This document shows, piece after piece, positions 1 through 7,751 of a stretch of DNA of 64,000 nucleotides. Where the stretch lies: NCBI GenBank assembly GCA_016841725.1, contig JAENYP010000003.1:1-64000 (forward strand), given 5' to 3'. The translations under genes were made by a program, and so were the position numbers. Origin of the DNA: Thermincola carboxydiphila (GTDB lineage Bacteria > Bacillota > Thermincolia > Thermincolales > UBA2595). Every line of letters begins with the position of its first letter. Position 1 is the first letter of the stretch. The notes beneath the pieces were generated by a model. That model was not told where the DNA came from, searched no databases, and saw nothing but the letters and a program-made list of their open reading frames with translations.

Positions 1-294
1 TTAAATATGCTAGAAGCAGATGTGCGAGGCATCAAGGAAGAACACGGGCAAAAATTACAGATATTAGAAGCAGATGTCCGAGTAATCAAGGGAAAACACG
101 GGCAAAAATTACAGATATTAGAAACGGGTGTCGGGGGAATCAAAGAAGAACACGGTCAAATGCTTCGAGCTATTCTTGAAAACAAAGAAATACAAAAAGC
201 AGAGATGGACAACCTTAAAATGGGTGTTACCAAAGTTACAGGTGTCCTCAAGGGATTTGACGACAGCCTGGACTTACTTAAAAAAGCTGAATAA
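1..294 (+). CDS. C-terminal part of a coiled-coil repeat protein (5' partial)
   Basis: The frame is open to the left edge, so the true start lies outside the window; the first internal ATG is at position 7. The visible 97 residues are almost entirely charged and helical, with three near-identical 18-residue units (ILEADVRxIKxxHGQKLQ) followed by a non-repeated helical tail ending in LKKAE. No enzymatic motif or membrane segment is visible. Such tails occur in Firmicute proteins of unknown function, sometimes behind a DNA-binding domain; I cannot assign a function. An intrinsic terminator follows directly, so this gene ends its transcript before the sporulation block. Confidence 0.6.
   Translation, partial: LNMLEADVRGIKEEHGQKLQILEADVRVIKGKHGQKLQILETGVGGIKEEHGQMLRAILENKEIQKAEMDNLKMGVTKVTGVLKGFDDSLDLLKKAE
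7..168 (+). repeat. Three tandem 54-bp coding repeats
   Basis: Units at 7-60, 61-114 and 115-168 are in register, each encoding 18 residues. The first two units are nearly identical at DNA level while the third has diverged, which suggests recent expansion. More units may lie left of the window. Confidence 0.8.
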
Positions 295-310
295 GACTGA
301 CCTAACCGAT

Positions 311-346
311 CCTCCCTTCTTTTCCGGAAGGGAGGTTGTTTTTTTT
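311..346 (+). terminator. Intrinsic terminator after the repeat protein
   Basis: A 9-bp GC-rich stem (CCTCCCTTC at 311-319 with GAAGGGAGG at 327-335), 7-base loop, then a T-rich tract at 336-346. Confidence 0.85.
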
Positions 347-473
347 ACAAAAACGGTATCATTTCTAGTTATCTACTGGCTAAAAAAGTAAAAAAATGGT
401 CTAGATTTGCCTTTTTTTAAATATTAATAATTGTAAAGGCCAATGGTTTTTGCCCGAAAATCGGAGGGGTTTG

Positions 474-1457
474 ATGAAAAAACTGCTTATTCTGCTCATG
501 GCTGCAGTTGTACTGCTGATAATGGGTGTGCCTGTCTGGGTAGTCGTCAGGTCTGTGGATAATGGAGAATTGGCCGGTGATGGCAGCAGCCAGCCGGAAG
601 TCAGGGTTCTCAATGCGAAAACAGGAAAGTTAATGAAACTGCCAGTGGAAGAGTATCTTATCGGAGTGGTGGCCGCTGAGATGCCGGCAGATTTTGAGTC
701 GGCAGCCCTGAAGGCACAGGCAATAGCTGCCAGGACGTATGCTGTCAGGAGGATGTACAGGTTTGGCGCTAAGCCCGGTGACAGGCACACTGAAGCGGAA
801 TTATGCACTGACCCGACACACTGCCAGGCATGGGAAAGTACTGATGAGCTGAAAAGCAAGTGGGGGAAACTTAAGTACTACGTTAACATAAACAAGATAA
901 AAGGGGCAGTAAGAGACACCAGGGGAGCAGTAATTACTTATGATAATGAGTTGATAGATCCGGTATACCATGGCTCCTGTGGCGGAAAAGGCACCGAAAA
1001 TTCGGAGGATGTTTGGACTAATATGGTCCCATATCTGAGAAGTGTTAACTGTGACACTGAATATAAGCAGTCAGAGTTTGTATATCAAAAGGAAATCTCC
1101 ATGGAGAATCTGGCGGCGGAACTGGGCGAACTGCTATCTGTCGCGGTGACGCTCCCCGCACAGAAAAGGCCGCCCATAGAAAGTATCGATACCAGTTCCA
1201 GGGGCAGACTGCAGGAAGTAAGCGTATTGGGGCAAAAGATTACCGGAGCCGAGTTGAGAACAATCCTTGGTCTGTCTTCTACATTGTTAAAGTGGGACCT
1301 TGACGGTGACAATATTATGTTTACTTCTGCCGGGAAGGGTCATGCAGTCGGGATGTGTCAATATGGGGCCAACGGGATGGCCCTGCAGGGGAACAACTGC
1401 GAAGAAATCATTAGCCACTATTACACAGGTGTCAAACTGAAAAAAATAGAGTACTGA
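474..1457 (+). CDS. spoIID: Stage II sporulation protein D (SpoIID/LytB family)
   Basis: SpoIID is the membrane-anchored lytic transglycosylase that, with SpoIIM and SpoIIP, remodels peptidoglycan during engulfment of the forespore. The 327-residue protein starts with a short basic stretch and one hydrophobic segment (about residues 3-25). The family core is visible: VEEYLIGVVAAEMP, then LKAQAIAARTYAV, a YHGSCGGKG segment, and the C-terminal GHAVGMCQYGANGMA followed by ISHYYTGVKL. The ATG at 474 is chosen over an upstream TTG at 450 because a GGAGGGG ribosome site sits 4-10 bases before it and the product then begins directly with the signal anchor. A terminator overlaps the stop codon, so it is a single-gene unit ahead of spoIIID. 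In relatives it is transcribed by sigma-E. Confidence 0.93.
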   Translation: MKKLLILLMAAVVLLIMGVPVWVVVRSVDNGELAGDGSSQPEVRVLNAKTGKLMKLPVEEYLIGVVAAEMPADFESAALKAQAIAARTYAVRRMYRFGAKPGDRHTEAELCTDPTHCQAWESTDELKSKWGKLKYYVNINKIKGAVRDTRGAVITYDNELIDPVYHGSCGGKGTENSEDVWTNMVPYLRSVNCDTEYKQSEFVYQKEISMENLAAELGELLSVAVTLPAQKRPPIESIDTSSRGRLQEVSVLGQKITGAELRTILGLSSTLLKWDLDGDNIMFTSAGKGHAVGMCQYGANGMALQGNNCEEIISHYYTGVKLKKIEY

Positions 1458-1482
1458 CAGGTTCTCCGGACCTGTTTTTTTT
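1457..1482 (+). terminator. Terminator after spoIID
   Basis: ACAGGT (1457-1462) pairs with ACCTGT (1470-1475), with a GC-containing extension around the loop, followed by eight T residues. Confidence 0.75.
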
Positions 1483-1483
1483 C

Positions 1484-1511
1484 GCATTTATTCACCTCAC
1501 CCGCATATATA
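1484..1511 (+). promoter_or_regulatory. Candidate sigma-E promoter of spoIIID
   Basis: GCATTTA (1484-1490), a 13-base spacer, and CATATATA (1504-1511) resemble the mother-cell sigma-E pattern. spoIIID is a sigma-E target in Bacillus subtilis. The match is by eye only and the elements are AT-rich, so chance similarity is possible. Confidence 0.35.
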
Positions 1512-1541
1512 TTTATTAGTAACCATGGGGGAGGTAAATAC

Positions 1542-1796
1542 ATGCAAGAATATATCAGGAAGCGCGTGTTAGACATCAGTTCCTATATACTTGAATCCAA
1601 GGCTACTGTACGGCAGGCAGCGGCGGTATTCGGAGTAAGCAAAAGCACTGTTCACAAGGATATGACGGAACGGCTGCCGGGTATAAATAAAAAACTGGCA
1701 ATCAAGATCAAGGATATCCTGGAATTCAATAAAGCGGAACGCCACCTCCGGGGTGGAGAGGCCACCCGAAAAAAATATCAGGATATGATGGAATAA
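1542..1796 (+). CDS. spoIIID: Sporulation transcription factor SpoIIID
   Basis: SpoIIID is a small DNA-binding regulator of mother-cell genes during sporulation, acting between sigma-E and sigma-K. The 84 residues match the family length and order: an N-terminal YIRKRVLDISSYILES segment, then a helix-turn-helix covering about residues 21-48 (ATVRQAAAVFGVSKSTVHKD), and the basic C-terminal region ending in RGGEATRKKYQ. A GGGGGAGGT ribosome site lies 6 bases before the ATG. The neighbours spoIID and mbl are the same as in other spore formers. Recognition is firm. Confidence 0.96.
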   Translation: MQEYIRKRVLDISSYILESKATVRQAAAVFGVSKSTVHKDMTERLPGINKKLAIKIKDILEFNKAERHLRGGEATRKKYQDMME

Positions 1797-1919
1797 TACA
1801 AAAAAAAGAGGAATTTCCCCTAAGGTGTAGAACTAATTAAGTTAGCAAAATCTGGGCACTTTGTGTGCTAAATTCCTATACAAGTATTTTCGATACATAC
1901 ACTGAAAGGGGAAAACTTA

Positions 1920-2945
1920 ATGTTCTGGTTTGGCAATGACATCGGGGTTGACCTGGGAACAGCCAGTGTGCTAGTGTTTGTTAAGGGTAAGGGCATTGTA
2001 TTAAAAGAGCCGTCCGTGGTGGCCATGGATAAGGATACGGGACAAATTATCGCTTTGGGGGAGGAAGCCAGGAGGATGCTGGGGCGTACCCCGGGCAATA
2101 TTGTGGCAACCCGCCCCCTTCGCGAAGGTGTGATCGCAGATTATGACGTAACCGAGAAAATGCTTCGTTATTTTATAACCAAGGCTTGTGGACGGAGCTT
2201 TTTTTTCCGGCCCAGGATAATGGTCTGTATTCCTTCAGGGGTGACCGGTGTTGAGGAACGTGCGGTCAGGCAGGCGGCTTTACAGGCCGGTGCCAGACAG
2301 GCTCACCTGATAGAAGAACCTTTGGCTGCTGCTCTTGGTGCGGGATTGGAGATTTCTGAACCAAGCGGCTGTATGGTAGTCGATATTGGCGGCGGTACCA
2401 CCGATGTAGCAGTGCTTTCCCTGGGAGGCATTGTTACCAGCGCTTCGCTGAGGGTCGGAGGGGACAAGTTCGATGAATCAATTGTCAGGTTTATCCGCCG
2501 GGAATTTAATCTGATGATTGGGGAGCGGACAGCTGAAGAACTCAAAATAAATATCGGGACAGCCTATCCCCAGGGAAGAACTGAGAACAATGAAATGGAT
2601 ATCAGGGGACGCGATCTCGTTAGCGGGCTTCCCAAAACTGTTAATGTTTCCAGCCAACAAACTTTTGAAGCCATGCAGGAGACGGTGGAAGCCGTGGTCA
2701 GCGCAGTCAAGGAGGTACTTGAAAAAACCCCTCCTGAGCTTTCGGCAGACATAATTAATAAAGGCATAGTCATGACCGGCGGCGGTTCCCTGTTGAACGG
2801 CCTGGATACCCTGATCAGCAAAGAGACCTCCCTTCCGGTTTATGTAGCTGATGATCCGCTTTCATGTGTCGCCCTGGGTACCGGAAAAGCGCTTTCCATG
2901 ATAGGTGTGCTGCCGGAAAACAAACTGGCAAGAAAAGTCATGTAA
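1920..2945 (+). CDS. mbl: Rod-shape protein, Mbl/MreB-type actin homologue
   Basis: Cytoplasmic actin-like ATPase that forms membrane-associated filaments and guides lateral wall synthesis. The 341 residues agree with the family. Nucleotide-site motifs are visible: phosphate-1 loop DIGVDLGTASVLVF (about 7-20), phosphate-2 VVDIGGGTTDVAV (about 153-165) and the adenosine motif VMTGGGSLLNGL (about 284-295). The position between spoIIID and flhO is the one held by mbl in Bacillus, which is why I use that symbol rather than mreB. The gap before it (1797-1919) holds inverted repeats (TTAGCA at 1842 with TGCTAA at 1866; AGGAATTT at 1809 with AAATTCCT at 1870) but no clear promoter or T-tract. Confidence 0.93.
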   Translation: MFWFGNDIGVDLGTASVLVFVKGKGIVLKEPSVVAMDKDTGQIIALGEEARRMLGRTPGNIVATRPLREGVIADYDVTEKMLRYFITKACGRSFFFRPRIMVCIPSGVTGVEERAVRQAALQAGARQAHLIEEPLAAALGAGLEISEPSGCMVVDIGGGTTDVAVLSLGGIVTSASLRVGGDKFDESIVRFIRREFNLMIGERTAEELKINIGTAYPQGRTENNEMDIRGRDLVSGLPKTVNVSSQQTFEAMQETVEAVVSAVKEVLEKTPPELSADIINKGIVMTGGGSLLNGLDTLISKETSLPVYVADDPLSCVALGTGKALSMIGVLPENKLARKVM

Positions 2946-3001
2946 AAAAGATTATCTAAAAATAAATTTCATTTCAGTTGTAAGGAGGTGAAACAGACGC
3001 T

Positions 3002-3757
3002 ATGATCAGAGGGCTTTATACTTCGGCTTCCGGGATGTTAACCGAACTGACCAGAAATGATGTAACCTCAAATAACCTGGCAAATGTAAATACAACAGGG
3101 TACAAAAAAGATATGGCAGTTAACAGCGCTTTTGCCCAGATGCTGATACAGAGGGTGGATGACCAGAAGCAGACTGACATTTCACCACAACCGGTAATAG
3201 GAGCGCTGGGTACGGGAGCGATTGTTGACGAAATTGTTACCATACATGAACAGGGCCAACTTCGTGAAAGCTCCAATCCCCTTGACCTGGCAATATCAGG
3301 TGAAGGATACTTTGTGGTTCAGAACGACAATGGGACATATTACACCAGGAACGGAAGTTTCACGGTTGACAGTCAGGGTTATCTGGTAACATCCCAGGGA
3401 GATATGGTACTTGGACAGGCAGGCCCCATCATACTGGGTGATGCCGGTAATGTGGCCGTGGATGGCTCGGGGAATATTTCGGTTAATGATGAAATTATCG
3501 GGACACTAAGCCTGGTGACAGTTGCTAACCCGCAGGAATTGGCAAAGGTCGGGGATTCGCTGTTTACCGGTGGACAGGCTGTTGACGGGATTAATGGACA
3601 GGTTAAACAGAGGTTTATTGAATCATCCAATGTCAATGTAATTACAGAAATGGTCAATATGATTGCAACAATGCGTGCATATGAGGCTAATCAGAAAATA
3701 ATTTCCGGACATGACAATAGCTTGAGCCAGGCAATGGATGTAGGCAGGTTAAGGTAA
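3002..3757 (+). CDS. flhO: Flagellar basal-body rod protein, FlhO (FlgF-like)
   Basis: A component of the axial rod of the flagellum, assembled outside the membrane by the flagellar type III exporter. The 251 residues show the N-terminal rod signature (SASGMLTELTRNDVTSNNLANVNTTGYKKD), the middle domain with NPLDLAISGEGYFVVQ and YYTRNGSFTVDSQGYLVTSQGD, and the C-terminal rod helix ending in NVITEMVNMIATMRAYEANQ. A GGAGGTGA ribosome site precedes the ATG. It is followed by a second rod gene and a rod-cap-like gene, so these three work in the same structure. Length is normal for the family. Confidence 0.93.
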   Translation: MIRGLYTSASGMLTELTRNDVTSNNLANVNTTGYKKDMAVNSAFAQMLIQRVDDQKQTDISPQPVIGALGTGAIVDEIVTIHEQGQLRESSNPLDLAISGEGYFVVQNDNGTYYTRNGSFTVDSQGYLVTSQGDMVLGQAGPIILGDAGNVAVDGSGNISVNDEIIGTLSLVTVANPQELAKVGDSLFTGGQAVDGINGQVKQRFIESSNVNVITEMVNMIATMRAYEANQKIISGHDNSLSQAMDVGRLR

Positions 3758-3768
3758 TCGAAAGGGCC

Positions 3769-3863
3769 GGACCGCATAGCGGAGGCCTCTCAGCCGCCGA
3801 ACGATTGAGGCGGTGTACTGTCAGTCAAGTTAACCTCGTCAGGACTTAGACCTGAAAGAGGTT
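3769..3863 (+). promoter_or_regulatory. Structured spacer between the two rod genes
   Basis: The 125-base gap between flhO and flhP contains three consecutive stem-loops: CCGC/GCGG (3772-3782), CCGCC/GGCGG (3794-3813), and a stronger one with AACCTC/GAGGTT flanking TCAGG/CCTGA (3832-3863). No T-tract follows, so it is not a simple terminator. It could act as an RNA processing or translation-control element ahead of the TTG-started flhP. It matches no riboswitch class I recognise. Confidence 0.4.
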
Positions 3864-3882
3864 TGCCAAAGGAGGGAGAGCC

Positions 3883-5058
3883 TTGTTACAGGCACTGTGG
3901 TCAGCAAGCTCAGGTATGCTTGCTCAGCAGATATCAATGGACAATGTTGCCAACAATGTTGCCAATGTGAATACAACAGGTTACAAGAAAAACCGTACCG
4001 AATTCCAGGATCTCCTGTACTCTCAGGTTAGGGAACCGGGAACAGAACTGCGCAACGGTCAGGTTATCGGAAACGGACTGCAGGTGGGTAGTGGTGTCAG
4101 GCCTGCCGCGACCCTGATGATGTTTGATCAGGGTGTGCTGCAGCAAACGGATAATCCCACCGATTTTGCCATTTCCGGAAACGGCTTTTTTGAAGTAATC
4201 ATGCCAGATGGGTCCCGGGCTTATACTCGGGATGGAGAATTCAAGATTGACGGGGACGGATACCTGGTTACCTCTCAGGGGTATATAATCAATATGGAAG
4301 CTGAAGACGGCGGACTGATGACCTTTACTGAGGGAACCGGTCAAGTCAATATTGGGTCCAATGGGGCTATCTATCAGGACAGGGAGCTTTTTCAGCTGGA
4401 GGCTTATACCTTTACCGGAAACGGGGCGCTGGAAAAACTGGAGTCAGGATTGATGCGGCCCACTGATGAATCAGGTGAGGCAGTGCTTCTATCTGAAATA
4501 GAATTTGAAGATGTGGAAGAACTTACTGATGAGGAAGGCAACCCGATAGCTTCCGCAGAGAAAGAAGTTTATCAGACCTATTATCAGGTAATTCTTCCAG
4601 ACGGGGAAACGGCTTATACTGCCCAGAACAGTTTCAAAATAGATGAAGAGGGCAGGCTGGTAACCATAGACGGGGGGTATCCCCTGGAGCCTGAGGTTTT
4701 TATTGATTTGGAAGCCGGGGAACTTCCGCTGCAGGCAGGGGATGTTGTTTCTGCCGACAGTGAGGGAATGGTCAGAATCCCCACTGAGATGGGGAGGTTG
4801 AACATTGTGCAGTTTGCCAACCCGGCAGGTCTTGAAAAGACAGGTTCCAATCTATATATTCAGACTGATAATTCAGGCGCTGCCCAGCAGGCAGCTGATT
4901 TTAAAGTGAGCCAGGGCTCTTTGGAAATGTCCAATGTACAGGTTGCCGAAGAAATGGTTAATATGATGATGGCCCAGAGGGCATATGAAATGAGTTCCCG
5001 CTCTATAAAGACAGCTGACGAAATGCTGGGAATGGCCAACACACTGTTCAGGAGATAA
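3883..5058 (+). CDS. flhP: Flagellar basal-body rod protein, FlhP (FlgG-like), enlarged
   Basis: Distal-rod protein paralogous to flhO. It has the N-terminal rod motif (SASSGMLAQQISMDNVANNVANVNTTGYKK), NPTDFAISGNGFFEV, and the C-terminal MSNVQVAEEMVNMMMAQRAYE helix. The start is TTG at 3883 with a GGAGGGAG site upstream. At 391 residues it is about 130 longer than a usual FlgG. The extra length is a second copy of the middle domain: AYTRDGEFKIDGDGYLVTSQG near residue 113 is echoed by AYTAQNSFKIDEEGRLVTIDG near residue 244, with an acidic linker (EFEDVEELTDEEGNP) between. The reading frame is intact and the ends are normal, so it is likely functional. Confidence 0.92.
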   Translation: MLQALWSASSGMLAQQISMDNVANNVANVNTTGYKKNRTEFQDLLYSQVREPGTELRNGQVIGNGLQVGSGVRPAATLMMFDQGVLQQTDNPTDFAISGNGFFEVIMPDGSRAYTRDGEFKIDGDGYLVTSQGYIINMEAEDGGLMTFTEGTGQVNIGSNGAIYQDRELFQLEAYTFTGNGALEKLESGLMRPTDESGEAVLLSEIEFEDVEELTDEEGNPIASAEKEVYQTYYQVILPDGETAYTAQNSFKIDEEGRLVTIDGGYPLEPEVFIDLEAGELPLQAGDVVSADSEGMVRIPTEMGRLNIVQFANPAGLEKTGSNLYIQTDNSGAAQQAADFKVSQGSLEMSNVQVAEEMVNMMMAQRAYEMSSRSIKTADEMLGMANTLFRR

Positions 5059-5086
5059 CCGGACAAACTGAAAGCAGGTGGTTTTG

Positions 5087-5422
5087 ATGAAGATTGACGG
5101 CCTGGGCGCAGTGCTGCCGCAAACAGTTCCGGTTGGGGGCGGCAGGCCTGTGGAAGAAGGTTTCAGGGATATTTTTGACAAGGCATTGGCATCCAAGGAA
5201 GATAAAGAATTGCAGGAAGCTGCCAAGCAGATGGAGGCCATGTTTATTTACCAGATGTATTCCCAGATGAGGAAGACGGTGGATAAAGGCGGCTTGTTTG
5301 AGCAGTCCATGGGAGAAGAGATTTTCACCGGGATGCTTGATTATGAGATAAGTTCCAAGGCTGCCGAGAGAGGTAAACTTGGCCTTGCTGAGATGATATA
5401 TCAGCAGTTTGCGAGGAAGTAG
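5087..5422 (+). CDS. flgJ: Rod-cap/rod-binding protein (FlgJ N-terminal type)
   Basis: A 111-residue protein matching only the N-terminal rod-binding region of FlgJ: KELQEAAKQMEAMFIYQMYSQMRKT, then GLFEQSMGEEIFTGMLDYEIS and GKLGLAEMIYQQF. There is no muramidase domain, as is common in Firmicutes. It would cap the growing rod. The ATG at 5087 is preferred to GTG at 5078 because AGGTGG lies at a normal distance before it. It follows flhP by 28 bases and probably shares its transcript. Confidence 0.85.
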   Translation: MKIDGLGAVLPQTVPVGGGRPVEEGFRDIFDKALASKEDKELQEAAKQMEAMFIYQMYSQMRKTVDKGGLFEQSMGEEIFTGMLDYEISSKAAERGKLGLAEMIYQQFARK

Positions 5423-5480
5423 AAAAATAAAATAATGGAAATGCTTGTTGATTGAATATCCTGCATCATTTTTCCTTCTG

Positions 5481-5506
5481 TGGTCAATAATAGTATTGTT
5501 TGACCA
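5481..5506 (+). promoter_or_regulatory. Inverted repeat upstream of the degenerate LCP gene
   Basis: TGGTCAA (5481-5487) and TTGACCA (5500-5506) form a perfect 7-bp inverted repeat ending 2 bases before the AGGAGG ribosome site of the next gene. It could be an operator or an RNA hairpin that hinders ribosome access. No T-tract follows. Confidence 0.4.
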
Positions 5507-5520
5507 AAGGAGGAATTTTT

Positions 5521-6558
5521 ATGAAAAGGATAAATCACAGGCTGCCCTTTATGGTTTCCGGGATATTTGTAAGTACATTAATGGCTGCCCTGGCGGTCTT
5601 TTTTTTACATAATGGCGGGATCGGGGCGGCCTTTGTAAAAGGGCCCGCAGAAGCAAAGCCTTTTTTTAAGGGGCCCGGAGAAGCGGCACCCGTAAGAGTA
5701 CCGCCAGAGGAAGGGCACTGGCTGAAGACGGCGGATGACGGCTGGTATGTTCCGGCGATACACGGGATAAAAGGCAGCAAGGGCAGCAATGGTTTCAAAG
5801 GAAATGCTGATCACAGTGGTCAGGAATTTAACAGCAGAAGTTCGGCGTTCCAATACAAAAGAGCCCCTGTAGTGCACCTGGAAGCGGCCCAAACAGCCCT
5901 TAATCGTTCTACCGATACCCTGAATATTATGTATATCTGGACTGATGAAGATATGCTAAAGGTAATTTCGGTGACGACTTTTAACAGGGAGACAAAACAG
6001 GCATCTATTGTGGTAATTCCGCTGTATACGGTAACCGATAATTCCGCGGTTGTGGAACTAAACGGGGAATACAGCACCATCAGGGATCTATACCGGGAGA
6101 AGGGGCGTGAGGGTGTCATACGGTTTTTGGAACAAAAACTGGACCTTGAGATAAAGAATTATGTCCATGTGAAACAAACAGCCCTGGAAAAACTGAGTGA
6201 CATCATCGGAATAATAGAAGTTAACGGACGCAGGTCAAGCATGCTGGAGGCATTTGAGCAGACTGCAGCAGGGGTCCGGACTGATGACAATGATATTGTC
6301 AGAGCAGTGGCGTGTGAGATTGTACAGCCCCGGATATTGACCAGAGTTCCCGAGCTCTTGGGGATTTTTAGCCGAGATATGACAACGAATTTTACCACGG
6401 GGGAAATGCTGGCGGTTTTTTACCTGAGCAGGCAGATGGAACTTCAGGAGATGCGTAAAACTGCCCTGGCGGGATATGAGTATAAATCTCCCGGGTCAAA
6501 ATACCTTTTTGTGTCGGAACAGACCTGGAAAAACATTATATATGAGATGACTCAGTGA
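5521..6558 (+). CDS. Divergent LytR-CpsA-Psr-like membrane protein, catalytic motifs lost
   Basis: The 345-residue protein has an N-terminal membrane segment (about 10-32), a low-complexity Gly/Lys/Pro stretch (about 38-105, with KGPAEAKPFFKGPGEA), and then a region that follows the LCP fold: TDTLNIMYIWTDED in place of the usual NVLLIGxDxR, IVVIPLYT in place of SIPRDT, and LEIKNYVHVKQTALEKLSDIIGIIEV matching the NYVxxxxxGFxxxIDxIGGVxV segment. LCP enzymes transfer lipid-linked polymers to peptidoglycan or protein; the arginines and aspartates that bind pyrophosphate and metal are missing here, and the YVRxR...RxxRQ block is not recognisable. It may be a non-catalytic partner of the canonical LCP at 7999. 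ATG at 5521 has a strong AAAGGAGG site. Confidence 0.6.
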   Translation: MKRINHRLPFMVSGIFVSTLMAALAVFFLHNGGIGAAFVKGPAEAKPFFKGPGEAAPVRVPPEEGHWLKTADDGWYVPAIHGIKGSKGSNGFKGNADHSGQEFNSRSSAFQYKRAPVVHLEAAQTALNRSTDTLNIMYIWTDEDMLKVISVTTFNRETKQASIVVIPLYTVTDNSAVVELNGEYSTIRDLYREKGREGVIRFLEQKLDLEIKNYVHVKQTALEKLSDIIGIIEVNGRRSSMLEAFEQTAAGVRTDDNDIVRAVACEIVQPRILTRVPELLGIFSRDMTTNFTTGEMLAVFYLSRQMELQEMRKTALAGYEYKSPGSKYLFVSEQTWKNIIYEMTQ

Positions 6559-6699
6559 AGCATCTGGAAACAGCAGAGCGCCAAATATATATTATTTTGC
6601 TGAAAAATGAAGCCGGCAGAAAAGGAAATAGGTGACCGTTTCTCGAAGTTATAAAGATAGTTTTGTGAGAGGTTTAGTACATAATGAGGAGGAACGGTT

Positions 6700-6948
6700 A
6701 TGTTTGGCAAAAAAGCGGTGATCATTGGAGCAGTATTGATCCTGACACTGGCGGGTTTTGTGCTGGGACAGGCTGTGAATGCAGCTATCGGCAGTCCGGG
6801 GGACCAGAATGACCCTTTGGTCACCAAAAGCTACGTAGATATAGAAGCAGGTAAGCTGCAGGTTCAGATTGATGAACTGACAGATGAGGCTGATACCCTT
6901 AGAGGTGAGATAGCGGGTTTGAGAAGTGAAATAGATAAGCTTAAATAG
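6700..6948 (+). CDS. Small exported coiled-coil protein with VTKSYVD module
   Basis: Eighty-two residues: a signal peptide (hydrophobic about 6-24, likely cleaved near VNA-A), the motif GSPGDQNDPLVTKSYVD, then a heptad-type helix (LQVQIDELTDEADTLRGEIAGLRSEIDKLK). The same signal-motif-coiled-coil order opens the next gene, which then continues into SLH domains, so this looks like a shortened paralogue without the wall-binding part. The GPGxxxDPLVTKSYVD motif recurs in exported Firmicute proteins that also carry SLH domains. GAGGAGG precedes the ATG. Function unknown; it may pair with the next protein through the coiled coil. Confidence 0.75.
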   Translation: MFGKKAVIIGAVLILTLAGFVLGQAVNAAIGSPGDQNDPLVTKSYVDIEAGKLQVQIDELTDEADTLRGEIAGLRSEIDKLK

Positions 6949-6967
6949 AAATTGCGGAGTGATATTA

Positions 6968-7747
6968 ATGCGAAATAAGTTAAGATACCTGATTCTGCTG
7001 CCTGTGTTACTGGGGTTTCTTGCTGCTCAGGCGGTAAGCGCAGGGTCAGGGCCGCCGGGAAGCAGTTCAAACCCGGTGATAACCAAGAGTTATGCTGATA
7101 AGGTATTAAAACCGGTGCAGGAACAGGTTTACGCATTAAAGACAGAGCTGCAGTCTCTCAGGGGTGAAGCCTCTGATTTGAGAACTGCATTGGCCCGTTT
7201 GAATGGACCCCTGTTTTCCGATGTGCCTGCTGAGCACTGGGCATTAAGTGACATAGAGTATATGGTGGACAGAGGCATAATCAACGGAATGGGTGACGGC
7301 ACCTTTGCCCCCGGCAGTCCGGCGCGCCGGTCTGAAGTTGCCGCGATGCTGGTCAAGGCCCTGGACCTGCCGGTGGCAGGGGCCGAGGTCAACTTTAAGG
7401 ATGTCAGCGCCGCACACTGGGCCTATGGATATATAGCGGCAGCCCAGAAAGCAGGCATTATCTCCGGGTTCCCCGGTGGAGAGTTTAAGCCTAATGATAA
7501 TGTGACCAGGGCCCAGATGGCTATAATGCTGGAAAGGGCATACGGGCTGGAGAAAAGCGGCGCTACCGCCGGTTTTAAGGATGTGCGGACTGATTACTGG
7601 GCATATAATGCGGTACTGACACTGGCTGATAACGGTATCAGCAGGGGGTATCCCGATGGAACATTCCGTCCCGCGATATCTGTAAGCAGGGCAGAAGTTG
7701 CCGCACTGCTGGCGAAGGCCATGGACCCGGCCCGGAGGGCGAAGTGA
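6968..7747 (+). CDS. S-layer homology (SLH) domain protein
   Basis: Exported 259-residue protein: signal peptide (about 1-25), the GSSSNPVITKSYAD module, a helical segment (QEQVYALKTELQSLRGEASDL in part), and three SLH domains (about 80-255) with the signatures INGMGDGTFAPGSPARRSEVAAML, ISGFPGGEFKPNDNVTRAQ and ISRGYPDGTFRPAISVSRAE. SLH domains bind pyruvylated secondary wall polymer; csaB, whose product makes that ketal, is two genes downstream. No catalytic domain is present, so it may be a structural or adaptor protein. The ATG at 6968 sits 8 bases after GGAG; a GTG at 6959 is in frame but too close to it. Confidence 0.88.
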   Translation: MRNKLRYLILLPVLLGFLAAQAVSAGSGPPGSSSNPVITKSYADKVLKPVQEQVYALKTELQSLRGEASDLRTALARLNGPLFSDVPAEHWALSDIEYMVDRGIINGMGDGTFAPGSPARRSEVAAMLVKALDLPVAGAEVNFKDVSAAHWAYGYIAAAQKAGIISGFPGGEFKPNDNVTRAQMAIMLERAYGLEKSGATAGFKDVRTDYWAYNAVLTLADNGISRGYPDGTFRPAISVSRAEVAALLAKAMDPARRAK

Positions 7748-7751
7748 AAAA

